From Lepidostoma basale (Eukaryota; Arthropoda; Insecta; Trichoptera; Lepidostomatidae): a DNA stretch of 64,000 bases. How positions within the stretch are numbered: the first letter of the stretch is position 1; each line of letters opens with the position of its first letter. The DNA lies in contig JAHDVF020000864.1 in the NCBI GenBank assembly GCA_022606425.2, positions 186,001-250,000 on the forward strand, given 5' to 3'. The notes under the pieces were generated by a model. The model was not told the DNA's origin. It saw only the letters and a list, made by a program, of their open reading frames with translations, and searched no databases. The position numbers and the translations under genes were made by a program. Of the stretch, positions 10,741 through 22,435 are shown one piece after another.

Positions 10741-11785
10741 TGAATATGACTCGTATCCTTTTCAAGTAAAAAAAGTGTTCAAAAGTTTAAAAAACCGATT
10801 TCGTATTAATTTTTATACGCTTGTAAAATCTTTACCATAAATATGGATCCAAAATTTTAGAATTGTTATTGAACATAACAATTATATATTTATATTTTTC
10901 TATTTATATTTTTCAAAAAATATTTATTTTGTTATCCGTTTCAAATATTTTTCATTGGTTAATAACAGTACTAAAGCCGAGTCACTCATCTTACCTTTAA
11001 TATCATATTGCTTTGTAGCAAGACTTCATAATCATATTATTCCTCATCACTTATCTTCGCCTCCAGACTCCGTAAAATTGGAAACGTTTTTTCTTTATTC
11101 GAAAACGAATTTCCGTTCTGCTTCGCTTTAAAGATATTGAATTATGGAGCATCTCGCCGTCTACGGATTATTTGATTAACGACATTGCATAAATAAACGC
11201 GTACTCAACGAATATCGATACTACCTGATTTCGATACATTGTCACAACGAAGAAAAAATTTTAGACACGAGATAGATCTTGACGGTTTTTATAAAATTTT
11301 CATTAGTTCAATCCAAATTTCATTCATTAAGTATTTTTATTTTATTTTACGTAGAGTTTCTGAGAATGTTTTTAAGGTTCACATTTTTCGTTGATTACAA
11401 TCCGAGTAAACTTAATGAAATTTTGTGTATTTTTTTCCCGTTGGATTAAAAACAATTTTACATTTTAAAAATGTTATTTCCCGAGCTTTCTTATTAGAAT
11501 ATTGATGTTATGTGTTGAAAATATTTGTAAAAAACATTTTATATTTTCTTTCTTTGTTTATTTCCAGAAATTTCTTAGAAATATTTTAGGCGTAGGCACG
11601 CGTGGAGGCTGATTTCTATTCATTTTAAATTTATTATATTATATTTTGGGTGAAATATGAAACAAACAAAAACCGATCGAGAAAATTTTACTTAATAGTA
11701 TAATAGCGATAATTTTATATTTAACACGTATATAATTTTTACGTGTTATTATATCATCTATGTGACACTCATCTAATTTAATGTT
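10741..11785. other. AT-rich non-coding stretch
   Basis: No gene seen. A slightly less AT-rich section at 10980-11260 has no recognised element. Confidence 0.45.
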
Positions 11786-11955
11786 TTTATTTCTTTTTTT
11801 TTATATACTTTGTAAATACAACACTCATATTAAAAAAATTAAATTACATAGACATGTTTCGGACAAAGAGTCCTTCTTCAGTGATACATATTATAAAGAT
11901 ACATTTTTTTAAATATTATAAAATTGTTTACATGATCTGACAGATGTGATAAAGA
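11786..11955 (-). repeat. Family B repeat, one arm
   Basis: It begins TTTTATATACTTTGTAAATA and ends near TTACATGATCTGACAGATGT. It carries the best-preserved family B ribozyme-like module (listed separately). Only one arm is present; complete copies (30650-31035) have a second inverted arm. Confidence 0.7.
11851..11881 (-). ncRNA. Hammerhead-ribozyme-like module, family B
   Basis: Read on the minus strand from 11881: CTGAAGA, one extra A, a 4-bp stem GGAC/GTCC with loop TCTTT, GAAAC, and the palindrome ACATGT closed by C. These are the conserved hammerhead core blocks (CUGANGA and GAAA) with a minimal stem III and C at the cleavage position. Known type I hammerheads in Penelope-like elements have the same tiny stem III. 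The extra A between core and stem II is non-canonical, and stem I pairing is weak by eye, so catalytic activity is unproven. Confidence 0.5.
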
Positions 11956-12165
11956 TTTATTTTGGAAAGTTTATGCTTTTGTTATAACAAATATTATGAT
12001 TCAATTTAAATTTATAAATAATAATTTAAAGTTCTTCTTGAATTATAGAAGAAATAGAAGAAATAATGTTTTTTTTTTTTTTTTACAATTGTTAAATATT
12101 GATTAATAACAGCGGTATTGATTATTAATCCATTATAAATAAGCAAATCTATAAGCTTAACAAGC

Positions 12166-12336
12166 AACATATTTCATACTTAGTACCCAATTCAAAACTT
12201 GCATATTTTATTATATCAATTTTTCTAACCAATCGCGAATATCAATCAGATGTAGTGTTTACATTTCGAATTAAAACACGTCTTAATGCGCCCTTGAGAT
12301 GATTACATCACAAAAACGGCGCTTTAAAAGTTAGCA

Positions 12337-12371
<35 letters not shown>
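12166..12371 (+). mobile_element. CR1-like LINE 3' UTR fragment with (ATT)n tail
   Basis: It starts near CATATTTCATACTTAGTACC (matching the end of the coding part at 8.3 kb), passes AACCAATCGCGAAT and ACACGTCTTAATGCGCCCTT, and ends in ATT repeats at 12338-12371. The microsatellite is the retroposon tail. No coding part remains. Confidence 0.75.
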
Positions 12372-12372
<1 letters not shown>

Positions 12373-13200
12373 GGATTAAACTCGCGTAATAATGTATCTT
12401 TGTTTTTGTTAGCTTTGTCTCGTTTCTATCATGCATATATAATAGATATATACATTGCATACATCAGTTTCTTATTATTTATTTCTCAGTCTTTCTTTCT
12501 AAATCTATTAGTTACATAAGTTCTTTATTATTTCACTTTTCTGTATTCCAATTCTACAAACGTAAAATTTTTTTATTGGAGAATCAATACGAAAACGCAT
12601 TAATATTTTCTTTCTAAAGTTCATTTTGTAGCATTTCATATTTGGTTATTTTTAATAACATAATTTTTACGCTTGATTTATTTTGAGGAAAAGTTTTCTA
12701 GTTTTTTAAAGTACTTGTGTGTTAAAAAGAAAACCTTTTTTGCTCATAGTGTTCATTCAACTTTTAAATTCAATTTTATGTTGGGGCTGCGAGTAAAATG
12801 AATCCCCAACTTGTTAAGCATTTTCATTTAGGGTTGGTGAATTATGCAAGCCACGCTAAGTGCGCGAGACGCGGCCTTCGCTAGAGGATTGTGAAAACCT
12901 CCCCAAATCTGTATTTAATGTTTTATCATACCCTATTACTTGGAGACATCCCTTCCAGACACCCTCTAAGCGATATTTAGTTATTGTTTATGAGAGGCAA
13001 ATTAAAGAAAATATTCTTCAGACCTTGGGTAAATCTAAAAAGAGGTTTATTTTTTAATGTCTCCACACATTTCAGCTTTACTCACAAATCAAATCATGAT
13101 GAACTGTATCAATTTCCTGAAGAATATTCAAATACGCAATTCTTTATTTATGAATTAATTAAAATCTTTTTTCCACTTTTTAATAGTTTCTATTCTAATT
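12372..13200. other. AT-rich non-coding stretch
   Basis: Short plus frames at 12860-13244 have no recognised domain. Confidence 0.4.
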
Positions 13201-13330
13201 CTAGTTTATATCATTCTCCCGATGATGAAGGTGTAAGCCTTTGAAACATGTCGAGTAAATAAACTCAAAGGTGGTGAAAAAAAGTGTTTCAATTCATAAA
13301 AATTCGTCATTATGGAATTCCACAGTGTTA
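13201..13330 (+). repeat. Family C repeat with hammerhead-like module
   Basis: ATATCATTCTCCCGATGATGA is followed by AGGTGTAAGCC, TTGAAACATGTCGAGTAAA, TAAACTCAAAGGTGG, then AATTCATAAAAATTCGTCA and GAATTCCACAGTGTTA. Related copies are at 15.9, 41.7 and 42.9 kb. The GATGA..GAAACATGTC core at 13222-13252 is hammerhead-like, but the join between core and stem II is ambiguous. A more degraded second copy may lie at 13380-13560. Confidence 0.55.
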
Positions 13331-15860
13331 ACGCCTTAAGTTTATTTTAAATTAAAAATATTATTTTTTCGAAATGTTTTCAAAGTTCTACTCGTATATA
13401 TTCATCATCTGGAAAACGATTTGAATTCTATAGTGTATGCGATAATGATTCTATAGTATAATTTATATCGTTCTTGATTTGAAACCTTTAAAACATGTCT
13501 ATTAAAACCTACTTGCAATTGGAAAGACCAGTATTTAAATTCATAAAATTCGTAATTCTATCATTTAAAATCCTTCAGGAAATCCTCATATTGGTACTCG
13601 ATCTTATATTTATTAATTATTAATATTCTTATTCCACACTATATAAACAGTCCGATTATTTATTTTTCACGCTGAGTACAGTGTCTTCATATTGCACCGT
13701 TCTCCCATTTTCCCAAAAAGGATGGCGGGTCACATTCTAATACATAATGTAAATTAAAATTAAAATGTATTTTTTTAAACAAATGTTTAGTTTGATTCCA
13801 CTTATTTTTATGGCTTCGTCCGGCTTCGGCAGCTTTTTACACATAATTATACATCGATATACTATAATTCTATAGAGTTTTCTAGATTTACACAAGCTAC
13901 AATGGAACATTAATTTTACCAACTCCCAATATGACCGATTTTTAAGATTTGCAACCTCTAACGACATTAATATTGTTTTTATATCATAAACTTATTTAGA
14001 CATCAATGATAGTGCGATTAAAAAAAAATTGTAAACATTCTTACGCTATAACTTTTACATTTCGTATTTCAAATATTTTTCATATTTATATCTCAGACGT
14101 TACTGAATAATTCAAGTTAGAGTTTTTAATAATACGTTTTTTTTTTAAAATTAAATCACAAGTCAAAGAAAGTAAAACCTAAAAACAATTATTTGTTTTC
14201 TATAAAATTGTATAACAGAATATTTGAGAAAGTATTGTGCTTGTTTGATAATTTTATTACAATCAACGTGCTTTTCTGATTCATTGAATACACAAAGCTA
14301 TGCAAAGCAATATTGATTTCCAAGACTTGCTTCAAAGGCAGCAAAAACAATAGGTTGCCCAACTGGGGTATTTAAGCTGATTCATATCTCTCGGTATGTT
14401 TTCTTTGAAACAGTAGCGCATAACGATGTTAAAAAAGTTTAAGAATGCTTACGAAAATCATAAGATTGTATCTTGAAAAGAATAAAAATAACCAGCCAGC
14501 CAACAGATTCGATACAGCCACCACACAATGTAATGTTTGTTTGCTCTGGTTGCATTGTTGCAAAGAAAAATAGTTTGAATATATTCGCTCGAATAAATCT
14601 GCTCATTTCGAGAGATACTTTCATTTTCTGCGAATCGTTTGTTACACAAAAAGAGTTTAGTGTACATTCAACTAGAAGTAGTATAAACATTGTTTCATAA
14701 TTATTATGTTTCTTGAGTGCGAGATATTTCAATACTCATCTTTACTTTAAGTGGTTATTGTCTTGTATTTGATTGTAAATTGTTTATTTCCATTAATGAA
14801 AAGTAACGCTTACATTAGGATTCCCGATTAAAGAAGCTACTAAAATACTTAAAAGAGAAATCCTGTCATCTTTACAAGTGTTTGATTCATGTTTGTATTA
14901 TCGCATATTGTCAAATTCACAAGGTATATTGTAGAAGATACAAATAACTCCATTAAACACCTATTTAGTTAGGTTACTATAATATGTTCATATTAACATT
15001 AAAGATAGAGTAATTGTACTTTATATAAAATTCAATAAAACACTCAAAATCTGTTTTTTTTTTGTTTATATGAAAGCTACAGAATTTTTACTTATATAAA
15101 TCGCCAGTGAATTTCGTTGTCTTAATTATACTTCAATTTATAAATCTCAACAAGAAATTTTACGGTTATATAAACGTTGCTAAACTTATTAAGTTTGTGT
15201 ACCAAAGAGAGACATGGTTTACATCGTACCTAAAGCTGGTACGATCCGCCATTACGAAGCTTCTAATACGACTCTCTTCCACTTAATGAAAATGGGTTAA
15301 TACAGACTGCCACAAGCAGAACAAATATTCATAACACGCCACTTACACACACAAACACAACCCCCGCATAGCGTTGCTTTTATAAGCGTTTTACATAATC
15401 GATTGAATTCTTGATTATAAAATGGCACGGCAACCGACAGGCGTTTTCGATATTCGTACGTATGAACATGTCGTTCACCGTGAATAGGAATTGAGTGTTT
15501 GAGTAACAATCGCAACCCGGATATTTTGCTGAGAATAACGTGTTCATCGTTCGTTGACACTTCATTGTGGCGCTCAGCCGGTCGAGACAGGGTGGTTTTT
15601 GCCGCTGGGGGAAATCCTCACAAGTCCACTCGAGACGAGAGCCCCGCTTCGGGCTTCGGCGGGTATAATGTCTAGCTCACTCACGCGGAGTGTTTCGTGT
15701 TGATGAATCGGTCACGTTAAAAGCAGCATAACCTTTTACGATTAAAATATTAAACATGAGAACAAAACCCTATTATATCAAAATTATGGGAAAATATTAC
15801 TATTGTTTAAATTATTATGATAAAATTTAGACATTCACACTGAAATTCCATTATGACTAT
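13331..15860. other. Long AT-rich stretch, no gene seen
   Basis: Apart from a possible degraded family C copy at 13380-13560, I see no repeat I can name. Frames at 13737-13967, 14439-14732 and 15297-15560 have no recognised domain. A GC-richer patch lies at 15560-15720. Confidence 0.4.
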
Positions 15861-15941
15861 TTTTTATGAGTTAAAACACCGTTTTTCTACTGAGTTGATT
15901 TTTCTTAACATGTTTCGAAGATTTCATACCTTCATCATCAA
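15861..15941 (-). repeat. Family C repeat, minus strand
   Basis: Minus-strand reading gives TGATGATGAAGG, a spacer, TTCGAAACATGTTAAG, then the family tail (AACTCAG, AAACGGTGTTTTAA). It lies directly next to a LINE fragment at 15950. Confidence 0.55.
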
Positions 15942-15949
15942 TGACATAC

Positions 15950-16210
15950 TGTCAAAGAGATGGTTTGGCTACGTCGTGCGTCGAAAAGATGACCGCATTA
16001 TATTATAAAATCTGCCCTTCGAATCCCAAAGGTCTAGTGGGGTAAGGGACGGACGGTATTTGCCGAAATAGGAGTCATCTATCGAGGCCATTCTTAAGAA
16101 ATGTGGGCTCAACAGAGAGCAGACCCAAGACAGAGTGCCGAAGAGAAATCATGTTAGGTGAGCCGACCCCACTTAAAATGAGAAATGGCAAAGAGCAAGA
16201 AAAAGTAAGA
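15950..16210 (+). mobile_element. Degraded RTE-like LINE C-terminus
   Basis: The plus strand reads KRWFGYVVRRKDDRI, then after stops and frameshifts IEAILKKCGLNREQTQDR, then a GEPTPLKMRNGKEQEK-like end. This matches the common layout of RTE-type reverse transcriptase ends (RWFGHV.R..., GL..EQ.QDR..WR, ADPT). Several stops show it is dead. It is a different family from the SEAW LINE. Confidence 0.6.
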
Positions 16211-17503
16211 ATTCTACACTTAATAAAATTATAAAATTTACGTATCTGAGTCGATAAAATTTAAAGAGATATTTCTTCTAATCAGGTTTACGAAATCTCC
16301 CTTCTTTAATATCAATTTATATATGTTGAATTACTGCATAGCTTTCTTTACCACGTTTTCAGAAAATTGTGATTAGTTTTAACCTCAATTTTCCCACTGC
16401 ACTGCGAATAGTAAAACCCACGTGAATACATACAAATATTCGAATTACGTAACGAATACCGCGCCTGCTGCTGATAAAATATAATATTATATTATATAAT
16501 ATATTCCCGCCGTATACTACTAGTATGTTGCGTCGTAGTAAAATTAAGTTCGGGATTTTACGTGATAACACGCACTTCTCTGATACCAGTGTATTAAATC
16601 TCACATTTGTAACAAGTTTTCATTCACAGTAAAATTATTTGACTCGCGGTCTGAAGTCTTAACCATACTACGAGAGATGCTTTTCTATTCTTATATAGTT
16701 GGTTGCGTCATGAGGGGTTGTGAACTCAAACATTTATACACTCGTACCTTTTTCAATGCTCATTGAATTTTTTACTTGCCTCCGTGTTTTTTCACTTTAT
16801 TCAACTAGCGATTCAATGCGCCTTTGTTAGAATTTCTTTGGTGTCTAATATAAGATCGATCAAAAATCTTTCCCTTCAACCAGAACTCTGACTTTTTTTA
16901 TAGAAATGTTCTGAATGTATTATTATTTTAGAAAATTTAAAACAAATTTTCATAAGATTTTTTCTTCTGATTAAATCACCTTATTTAAATGGGGGTTATC
17001 AAATTTTGACACTGTTTTCTGTTACGTTAGTAAGAAAGGCCTCTTTGTTAGTATCTCAGTGTTGTTAAAGGAAGCGTTGTATTTAATTATCATTTTACCT
17101 TTAAGACTTTTTAAACGGAGGGTTCTTAAAGTCTAGAACATTAAACAACAATGGATTGACGGATTGGTCGTTGTAATGTATTCATGACATTTAACATCGT
17201 TGAAGAATCGGTAATGGCCCTACAGTATATTCTCACAATAGTTTGCATACATAAACAGGCAGGACTTATACGTCTGGCAAGCTTGAAATGTTAATAGGGT
17301 GCAACTGTACGTATGTCGTTAATCTCCGTGTATTGTGTATTCACGTAGGAGGCTTTTTGTGTCTTGAGGAAGCCATATCACCATTTAATCTCTGTCGCTT
17401 TAAATGACACTTGAGCCTTTCAGATAAATGCCAATGTTAATTTATTATAATACTCATAAATATTTGTTTACCTCTATTTTAAAACTTATATTTTAATAAC
17501 TAA
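16211..17503. other. AT-rich non-coding stretch
   Basis: No gene or named repeat seen. The minus frame at 16359-16604 has no recognised domain. Confidence 0.4.
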
Positions 17504-17626
17504 ACAAACTAACTAACCAACACGCCATCACTGTTCCGTTTACATCGTAACATACTATTTTTTTACCAATCTTTCTCCATTCATTATTTCTATGTGTTCA
17601 ATGTGTCCAAACCATCTTAATATGTT
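17504..17626 (-). mobile_element. SEAW LINE fragment with internal deletion
   Basis: CTAACTAACC and the stop region (CACGCCATC) are joined directly to an upstream part of the ORF (minus strand: RWFGHIEHIEIMNGERLVKK, then a VNGT-like end). About 200 bp of the C-terminal coding sequence is missing between them. Confidence 0.7.
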
Positions 17627-17764
17627 TTAATTAACAATCAACTGATATTCTCACCCTTAATACAATGAAATCATAATAAGTAATATTATATTATAATGAA
17701 TTGTGTCTACTTACGTAGATAAAAGTGAAAATAATCACATTTTGATAGATTTAAATTCAGTTTA

Positions 17765-17809
17765 AGGTAGTTATTAGGGTATAAACGCTTTATACCCTAA
17801 TAACTACCT
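17765..17809. repeat. Perfect 21-bp inverted repeat, 3-base loop
   Basis: 17765-17785 and 17789-17809 are exact reverse complements (AGGTAGTTATTAGGGTATAA... and its mirror) around CGC. Such a perfect hairpin in otherwise diverged DNA suggests a recent origin or a functional RNA or DNA hairpin. It has no neighbouring coding frame. Confidence 0.85.
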
Positions 17810-19869
17810 AAAACTTCCCTTATTTACATTTTGAAAGTAATAAAAAATGACTGATAATAATTTATTTTTAATTAATAAATGTTTATGAAAATCCATAATG
17901 ATGGTTTTTAAAACGAATTTAAACTCTATTTCCTCCTAAGTCTTATAACTTCAACATCGGGAGATTGATGCTTACGGACCAAATATATTTTATTATTAGA
18001 TTGTGAAAGAATTAAGTTTATCAACATTTTTATTCAATTATGGACAAAGTTAAGATAACAATATGTGCTTACATTTTCTCGGTATTTTCGTTTTTATAAT
18101 CAATAAAGTTTAATTTGTTTACTTACGTTGTTTTTTTCTTCTTACTAGCATTATGACTATAGTCTAGAAGTCAGATGGAATTCTGTATTCAAATAGCAAC
18201 GTTTTTACATGGTACGAACACTGAGCGGTACAACAATTTGTCTTGTATCTGTCTGAGATAAGTATCTGTAACATAAAAATTTACGTTCTCCAAAACAGCG
18301 GGATCTGGCTGTGAAGTTTCGAACAAACAGTTAAAAACAAGATCTGTGAATCATTTTCCGATATGGTTTCGCGTATGAATTCTCCCAAATAGCAGACACA
18401 ATACGTCGAAACGGAACATGCCAGTTTTATTTCCTATGTGTGTCGATCGCACTAATGGCGACTGGGTTCAGGATGCCTGTATCACATGTGATATTCTAGC
18501 AAACCGCACAAATCGCTATCTTACACGTGATAAACGAATACACACAACTTATTGGAGCACGTCGAGAGAATCAGATATAATACATTATCCGAAATATGTT
18601 TCCAAGTCTCATATTCGTCGATGTTCTTAAATATGTATGAAGCAGCCGACCAACTCAGCGGAACTCGGAAAAGTTTTCCAATATGTGATATGATTTTCCC
18701 GTACAGCGCCGAGAGTACAGTTCCGAACATTAGCATTTATTGATGTTTGTATAATTATCGAGCATTTCGTTTGTTTAATTATGTGTTTTTCTTTTGTTTC
18801 AGGTAAGAAAAACTTGAATACAACTTCAACTTCATCTAACAAATTTATTCTTCGAACACACATCATTTGGTGAGAAAGTATAAAGATTTATTTATTTTAT
18901 ATAATTGTCTGATTTTATTATTGGTCTGGGTACTTAGGCTATTAGTAGAACGGTACAGTAACTGAAGATAAGTTATGCATATCGGATTTAAGAAATAGAG
19001 TGTCTGACTGGCCATATTTGGCTAACTCAGCACTGTAGAACGTCCTCTCTGTCATTGTCATTATACAATATCGCATTGTGCGACAGAAACAAGAAACGAT
19101 GGCGAAGTTAACCGATGATTGCCGACAGTCTCTTTCTTAAGCCCGATATGTGTTTCTAACCAACAAGCGAGTATATTTACCCTATTATAGATATAATACA
19201 CTTTACATATAAACGATGCACACCTTAAATATTAAATTCAAAGGACTAAACGCTACGGAGTTGTTAGAAAAGCATGTCCAACCCTTTCGTAGAAAAAAAA
19301 GTTTAAGTAGAACACTTAGGACCACGCAGATCAAGTTCCTGTCTTACCAAATCACATTTTAATAATGTTACCGTAATGTAAAAAGAATAGCTATATAAGC
19401 TGATCATCCGTATGCCAGAAGATCCAAATCCAAGTTCGTAATTCTAGTTAGTTTATTCCGGTAGCTCTTACCTAGAAAGTTTCTAACCTTTAGGATTTAA
19501 CTCATCTACTAAGTGGAAGATTTTTCCTGCTCTTACAGCAGCCTTCTAGAAATGTAATATTTACAAAATCTGCAATCGGAAAATAGACTCACTACCTACT
19601 GTGTTTATAAAAAGAAAAATGAATTATGAGAGAACACTCTGAAGTTAACTACCGATGCTAAAAGAATCTTTTAGCATTCGCATCTCGTCGAGAGTATGAA
19701 ATCTTTCACTCAGCAATATAACCGTAATATTTTCATAAAAAGAGTTATGTTTTATCCAGAAATTGAACCAGGATGAAAGATAGAAACGTTTAAGAATGAA
19801 GAATACACCAAATAATGGAAAACAACAAAATAATGATAGAAAACAATACTGTCTGAACGAATCATCTCC
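17810..19869. other. Long non-coding stretch, no gene seen
   Basis: The section 18280-19700 is less AT-rich and free of the repeat families seen elsewhere. Frames at 18418-18630, 18521-18736, 18552-18743 and 18627-18866 overlap on both strands and show no domain. A perfect 11-bp hairpin (ATGCTAAAAGA / TCTTTTAGCAT) lies at 19655-19677. Confidence 0.4.
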
Positions 19870-20155
19870 TTAGAATAGCAGAAATGAAAATATTGTCATG
19901 GGCCCTTAATGTGGGGTGGCCCTTAATGATAAGATACCTAGCGAAGAGATTCATGGCGATTCTAGAAGGACCACATGAACCCAACGAGAAATCCCAAGAT
20001 CGCGATGCCCGAGACTCCAGAAGATCAACGACCACTTAATAAATGGAGAGAATGTTGAACGTTCTCATCACATAACCATGTTTGATATCCTGTATAAAAC
20101 AGATCCCAAGATTTTCAAAAATAATAAAAAAAGGGAGATAAACAAAACAATCTAA
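19870..20155 (+). mobile_element. Badly degraded RTE-like LINE C-terminus
   Basis: Pieces in shifting frames read RIAEMKILSWALNVG, then LNDKIPSEEIH, then INGENVERSHHITMF and TDPKIFKNNKK. These align with the RTE-style pattern (AEM..LRW..G....DKI.NE.I, then ...DR..W, ADPK). Frameshifts and a local duplication (GCCCTTAATG twice near 19901-19930) break it. The call rests on motif order only. Confidence 0.45.
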
Positions 20156-20779
20156 TATGATGATGCAATTGTTGAGTTGAATGTTCACTTATAACTAGTT
20201 TCCCTGTGAATGGACTAAATATGCGAATCCAGACATGAACCGTCCAAATGTTTAGCCACTCTGGCCGTGGGGGCTTTAAGCCGATACAGCATAACCCCGA
20301 GCTCCGTGTCTCGAGCAGCCAGTCAAGTGCACGAAGGGGTAAAAAGTACTTCCGACTTGTGGCGACGCATGTTTTTCAACGCGTTCTATACAAATTATAC
20401 AATCTGTTTTGTATTCAATTATGCACAAGATTTAAAACACATTCACATAAGATATCACCCCCTACTGCATTTATTTACACACTTGGACTTGGATCTTCTG
20501 GCTTTGATGGACATTCCTCTTACGTCTATCGGAAACATTGGGCATGTCGGAGCATATTTTGATTAAATTTCCATCGCGTCGTTTTCGAAGAGCTATAATC
20601 TTTTTAAAGTCTTGTAAGTATTATATTTTGAAAGCGTCGAGGTTTTTTTACTTATTACATGCTGGATTATTTTATTGATTTATTTAATTATGTGTTTTCT
20701 ACGATCTTCATCAATTTTAATCTCCATAAACATAGTTCACTTATTCTATTGTTTTTTTTCTATTTTTTCTGTCCGTCTA
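20156..20779. other. Non-coding stretch, no gene seen
   Basis: Two overlapping plus frames (20248-20562 and 20267-20566, 104 and 99 codons) occupy a GC-richer patch. Neither shows a recognised domain, and they exclude each other. Confidence 0.4.
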
Positions 20780-21240
20780 TAATAATAATAATAAATTGGA
20801 TAATTTACAGAGCGCCATTTTTTATGAATTACTCATCTCAAGGGCGCTATAGACGATGATCCGTTTTATGAACTAGATAAAAATAAAAATAATTATAATA
20901 ATGATACCAATAATATTAAACATATTTATAATAGTATGATGGCTGCACCTGACGTAGTCGATGAGCCCTTCCTATCAGAAAATGATAATTTGAAAAGGTG
21001 CGTTTTGAGTCTCGATCTAAACTCTGACTAATTCTCAATGCACTTAAGGTCTGCGAAGGCTCGGTCGCAAATGTTTGTGCTTGGACAGAGTTTTGGCACA
21101 GTCAATCTACCGATCGCAGAAGACTTAGCTAAACGCAATGTAGACTGTCTAGCATTCAGGTTCTCGTTGATGCAGAGTTCAGATATATAAGCTGGTGCCA
21201 TTCCATGCAACGCCTTATAGACCGTCCATCAGATCATTCA
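20780..21240 (-). mobile_element. CR1-like LINE 3' end, minus strand
   Basis: Minus-strand frame from 21210 reads MHGMAPAYISELC, then ARQSTLRLAKSS, then LTVPKLC and DRAFADL, which is the thumb and C-terminal pattern of CR1/L2-group reverse transcriptases (LHG.AP.YL..L.......LR......L.VP.....+RAF). After a short deletion it resumes as FRSRLKTHLFK. The 3' UTR has GCGCCCTTGAGATGA, then AAAAAATGGCGC, and ends in ATT repeats at 20780. It is a different subfamily from the 8.2-kb copy but shares the terminal GCGCC hairpin. Confidence 0.75.
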
Positions 21241-21295
21241 TTCCGTCTTTACAAATCATTTGAATGATACTTAATATTCTATTTATACGCTTTAT

Positions 21296-21770
21296 TAGTT
21301 CTAGTGCCAACCCTCATGTATGGAAGTGAAGCTTGGAGCTGGCAAAAGAAGGATGAAAGTAGGATAAACGCCGTAGAAATGAGATCACTAAGAAGAATGT
21401 GCGGGAAAACGTTGTATGATAGAATACCGAACGATGAAAAAGAGAGAAATGTAAGGCAGATGACTGCATCATGGATAAAATTAAAAAAGGATCCCTGAGA
21501 CGGTTTGGACATATGGAACGAATGGATGAGAGAAGAATGGTTAAAAAGTTGTACATAAGCAGCGTGAGTGGAAAAAGAAGCCGAGGACGACAGAGGAAAA
21601 CATGGCATGACCAAATTAATCGATTATTAAAAGGCGGCCACATTCGAAGTCGGAATAATCGACGTTCGTGCATGGTACGATGTATGAATGTAGAGGAAGC
21701 CCTTGTGGCGATCCATCCTCTCTGCCTACCCCTTCGGAGAAATGGCGTGATGGTTAATTAGTTAGTTTTT
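21296..21770 (+). mobile_element. SEAW LINE 3' end with frameshift (LLKGGH subfamily)
   Basis: Homology runs from LVPTLMYGSEAWSWQ (about 21298) through RRMCGKTLYDRIPNDE. A 1-base frameshift near 21440-21470 moves the frame to KIKKGSLRRFGHMERMDE, then RGRQRKTWHDQ, LLKGGHIRSRNNRRSCM and VEEA. A deletion before AIHPLCLPLRRNGVMV shifts the last part again. It ends GATGG, then TTAATTAGTTAG. Dead but well-conserved copy. Confidence 0.85.
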
Positions 21771-22250
21771 TGCAATTTCTTCTTATAGAAGAGTTTCTTT
21801 TTTTTTTTTTACGATATTTATGTTGTTGAGCTTTACCAATATTTTCATAGATGGCGTTTTGATAAGAGGCGACATTTTTTAGTGATTTTGACTTTTTATC
21901 GTTATAACAAAATGCCATGAATATTGAATGTATTGTGTTGACTTCTGATTTCGCCGCTCGGCTTGTCCCCTCGTGGCCCACACGCTCACGGGCACGCGCG
22001 CCCCGCCCCGGCGAAGACTAAAATCAATACGATCTTACTCCGCACAGTTGGGCACAAAAAAAACACGGCACAATGTGCACGAGATGGCGGCTGGATCGCC
22101 GAATATATTGATAAATTGCATTCGCTGCACCCCCCAGGCGGGGAGCCCCAAGACCAGTGGCGGGGCATGTATATATTTTTTTAAAACCTTATTGGGTTTT
22201 AAGGAATACAATCATATAATGTTATCAGATTTATTTTAAACTGTTAAATA
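21771..22250. other. Non-coding stretch with a GC-rich patch
   Basis: 21945-22165 is strikingly GC-rich for this window (for example GGGCACGCGCGCCCCGCCCC). Three overlapping frames on both strands cross it without any recognised domain. It could be a conserved element or an unrecognised repeat. Confidence 0.35.
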
Positions 22251-22435
22251 AAAAAAACTTTAATATTGTAAATTAAAGGCTCTGTTTTTTGTATCACCAT
22301 TATATTTTATTTTACGCGACAGCCGTTTCATCAACATGGGTTGATGAAACAGCTGTCGCTAATAATAAAATACAATTGTGATACAAAAACAAAGTTCTTT
22401 AATTTAACAGTTTAAAATATTAAGGTATCATAGTG
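22251..22435. repeat. Family A fold-back, shortened palindrome
   Basis: Two inverted arms (TTTTGTATCACCATTATATT.. and ..AATACAATTGTGATACAAAA) meet around ACGCGACAGCCGTTTCATCAAC and its mirror. The centre is GTTGATGAAACAGCTGTCGC, so the GAAAC and stem III blocks survive on both strands, but the CTGATGA block is gone. It lies beside the longer family A copy at 22436. Confidence 0.75.

Noticed and set aside
20248..20566. Two overlapping plus-strand frames of about 100 codons
   Set aside because: They use the same bases in different frames, and neither shows a recognised domain or conserved repeat. Probably chance frames in a GC-richer patch.
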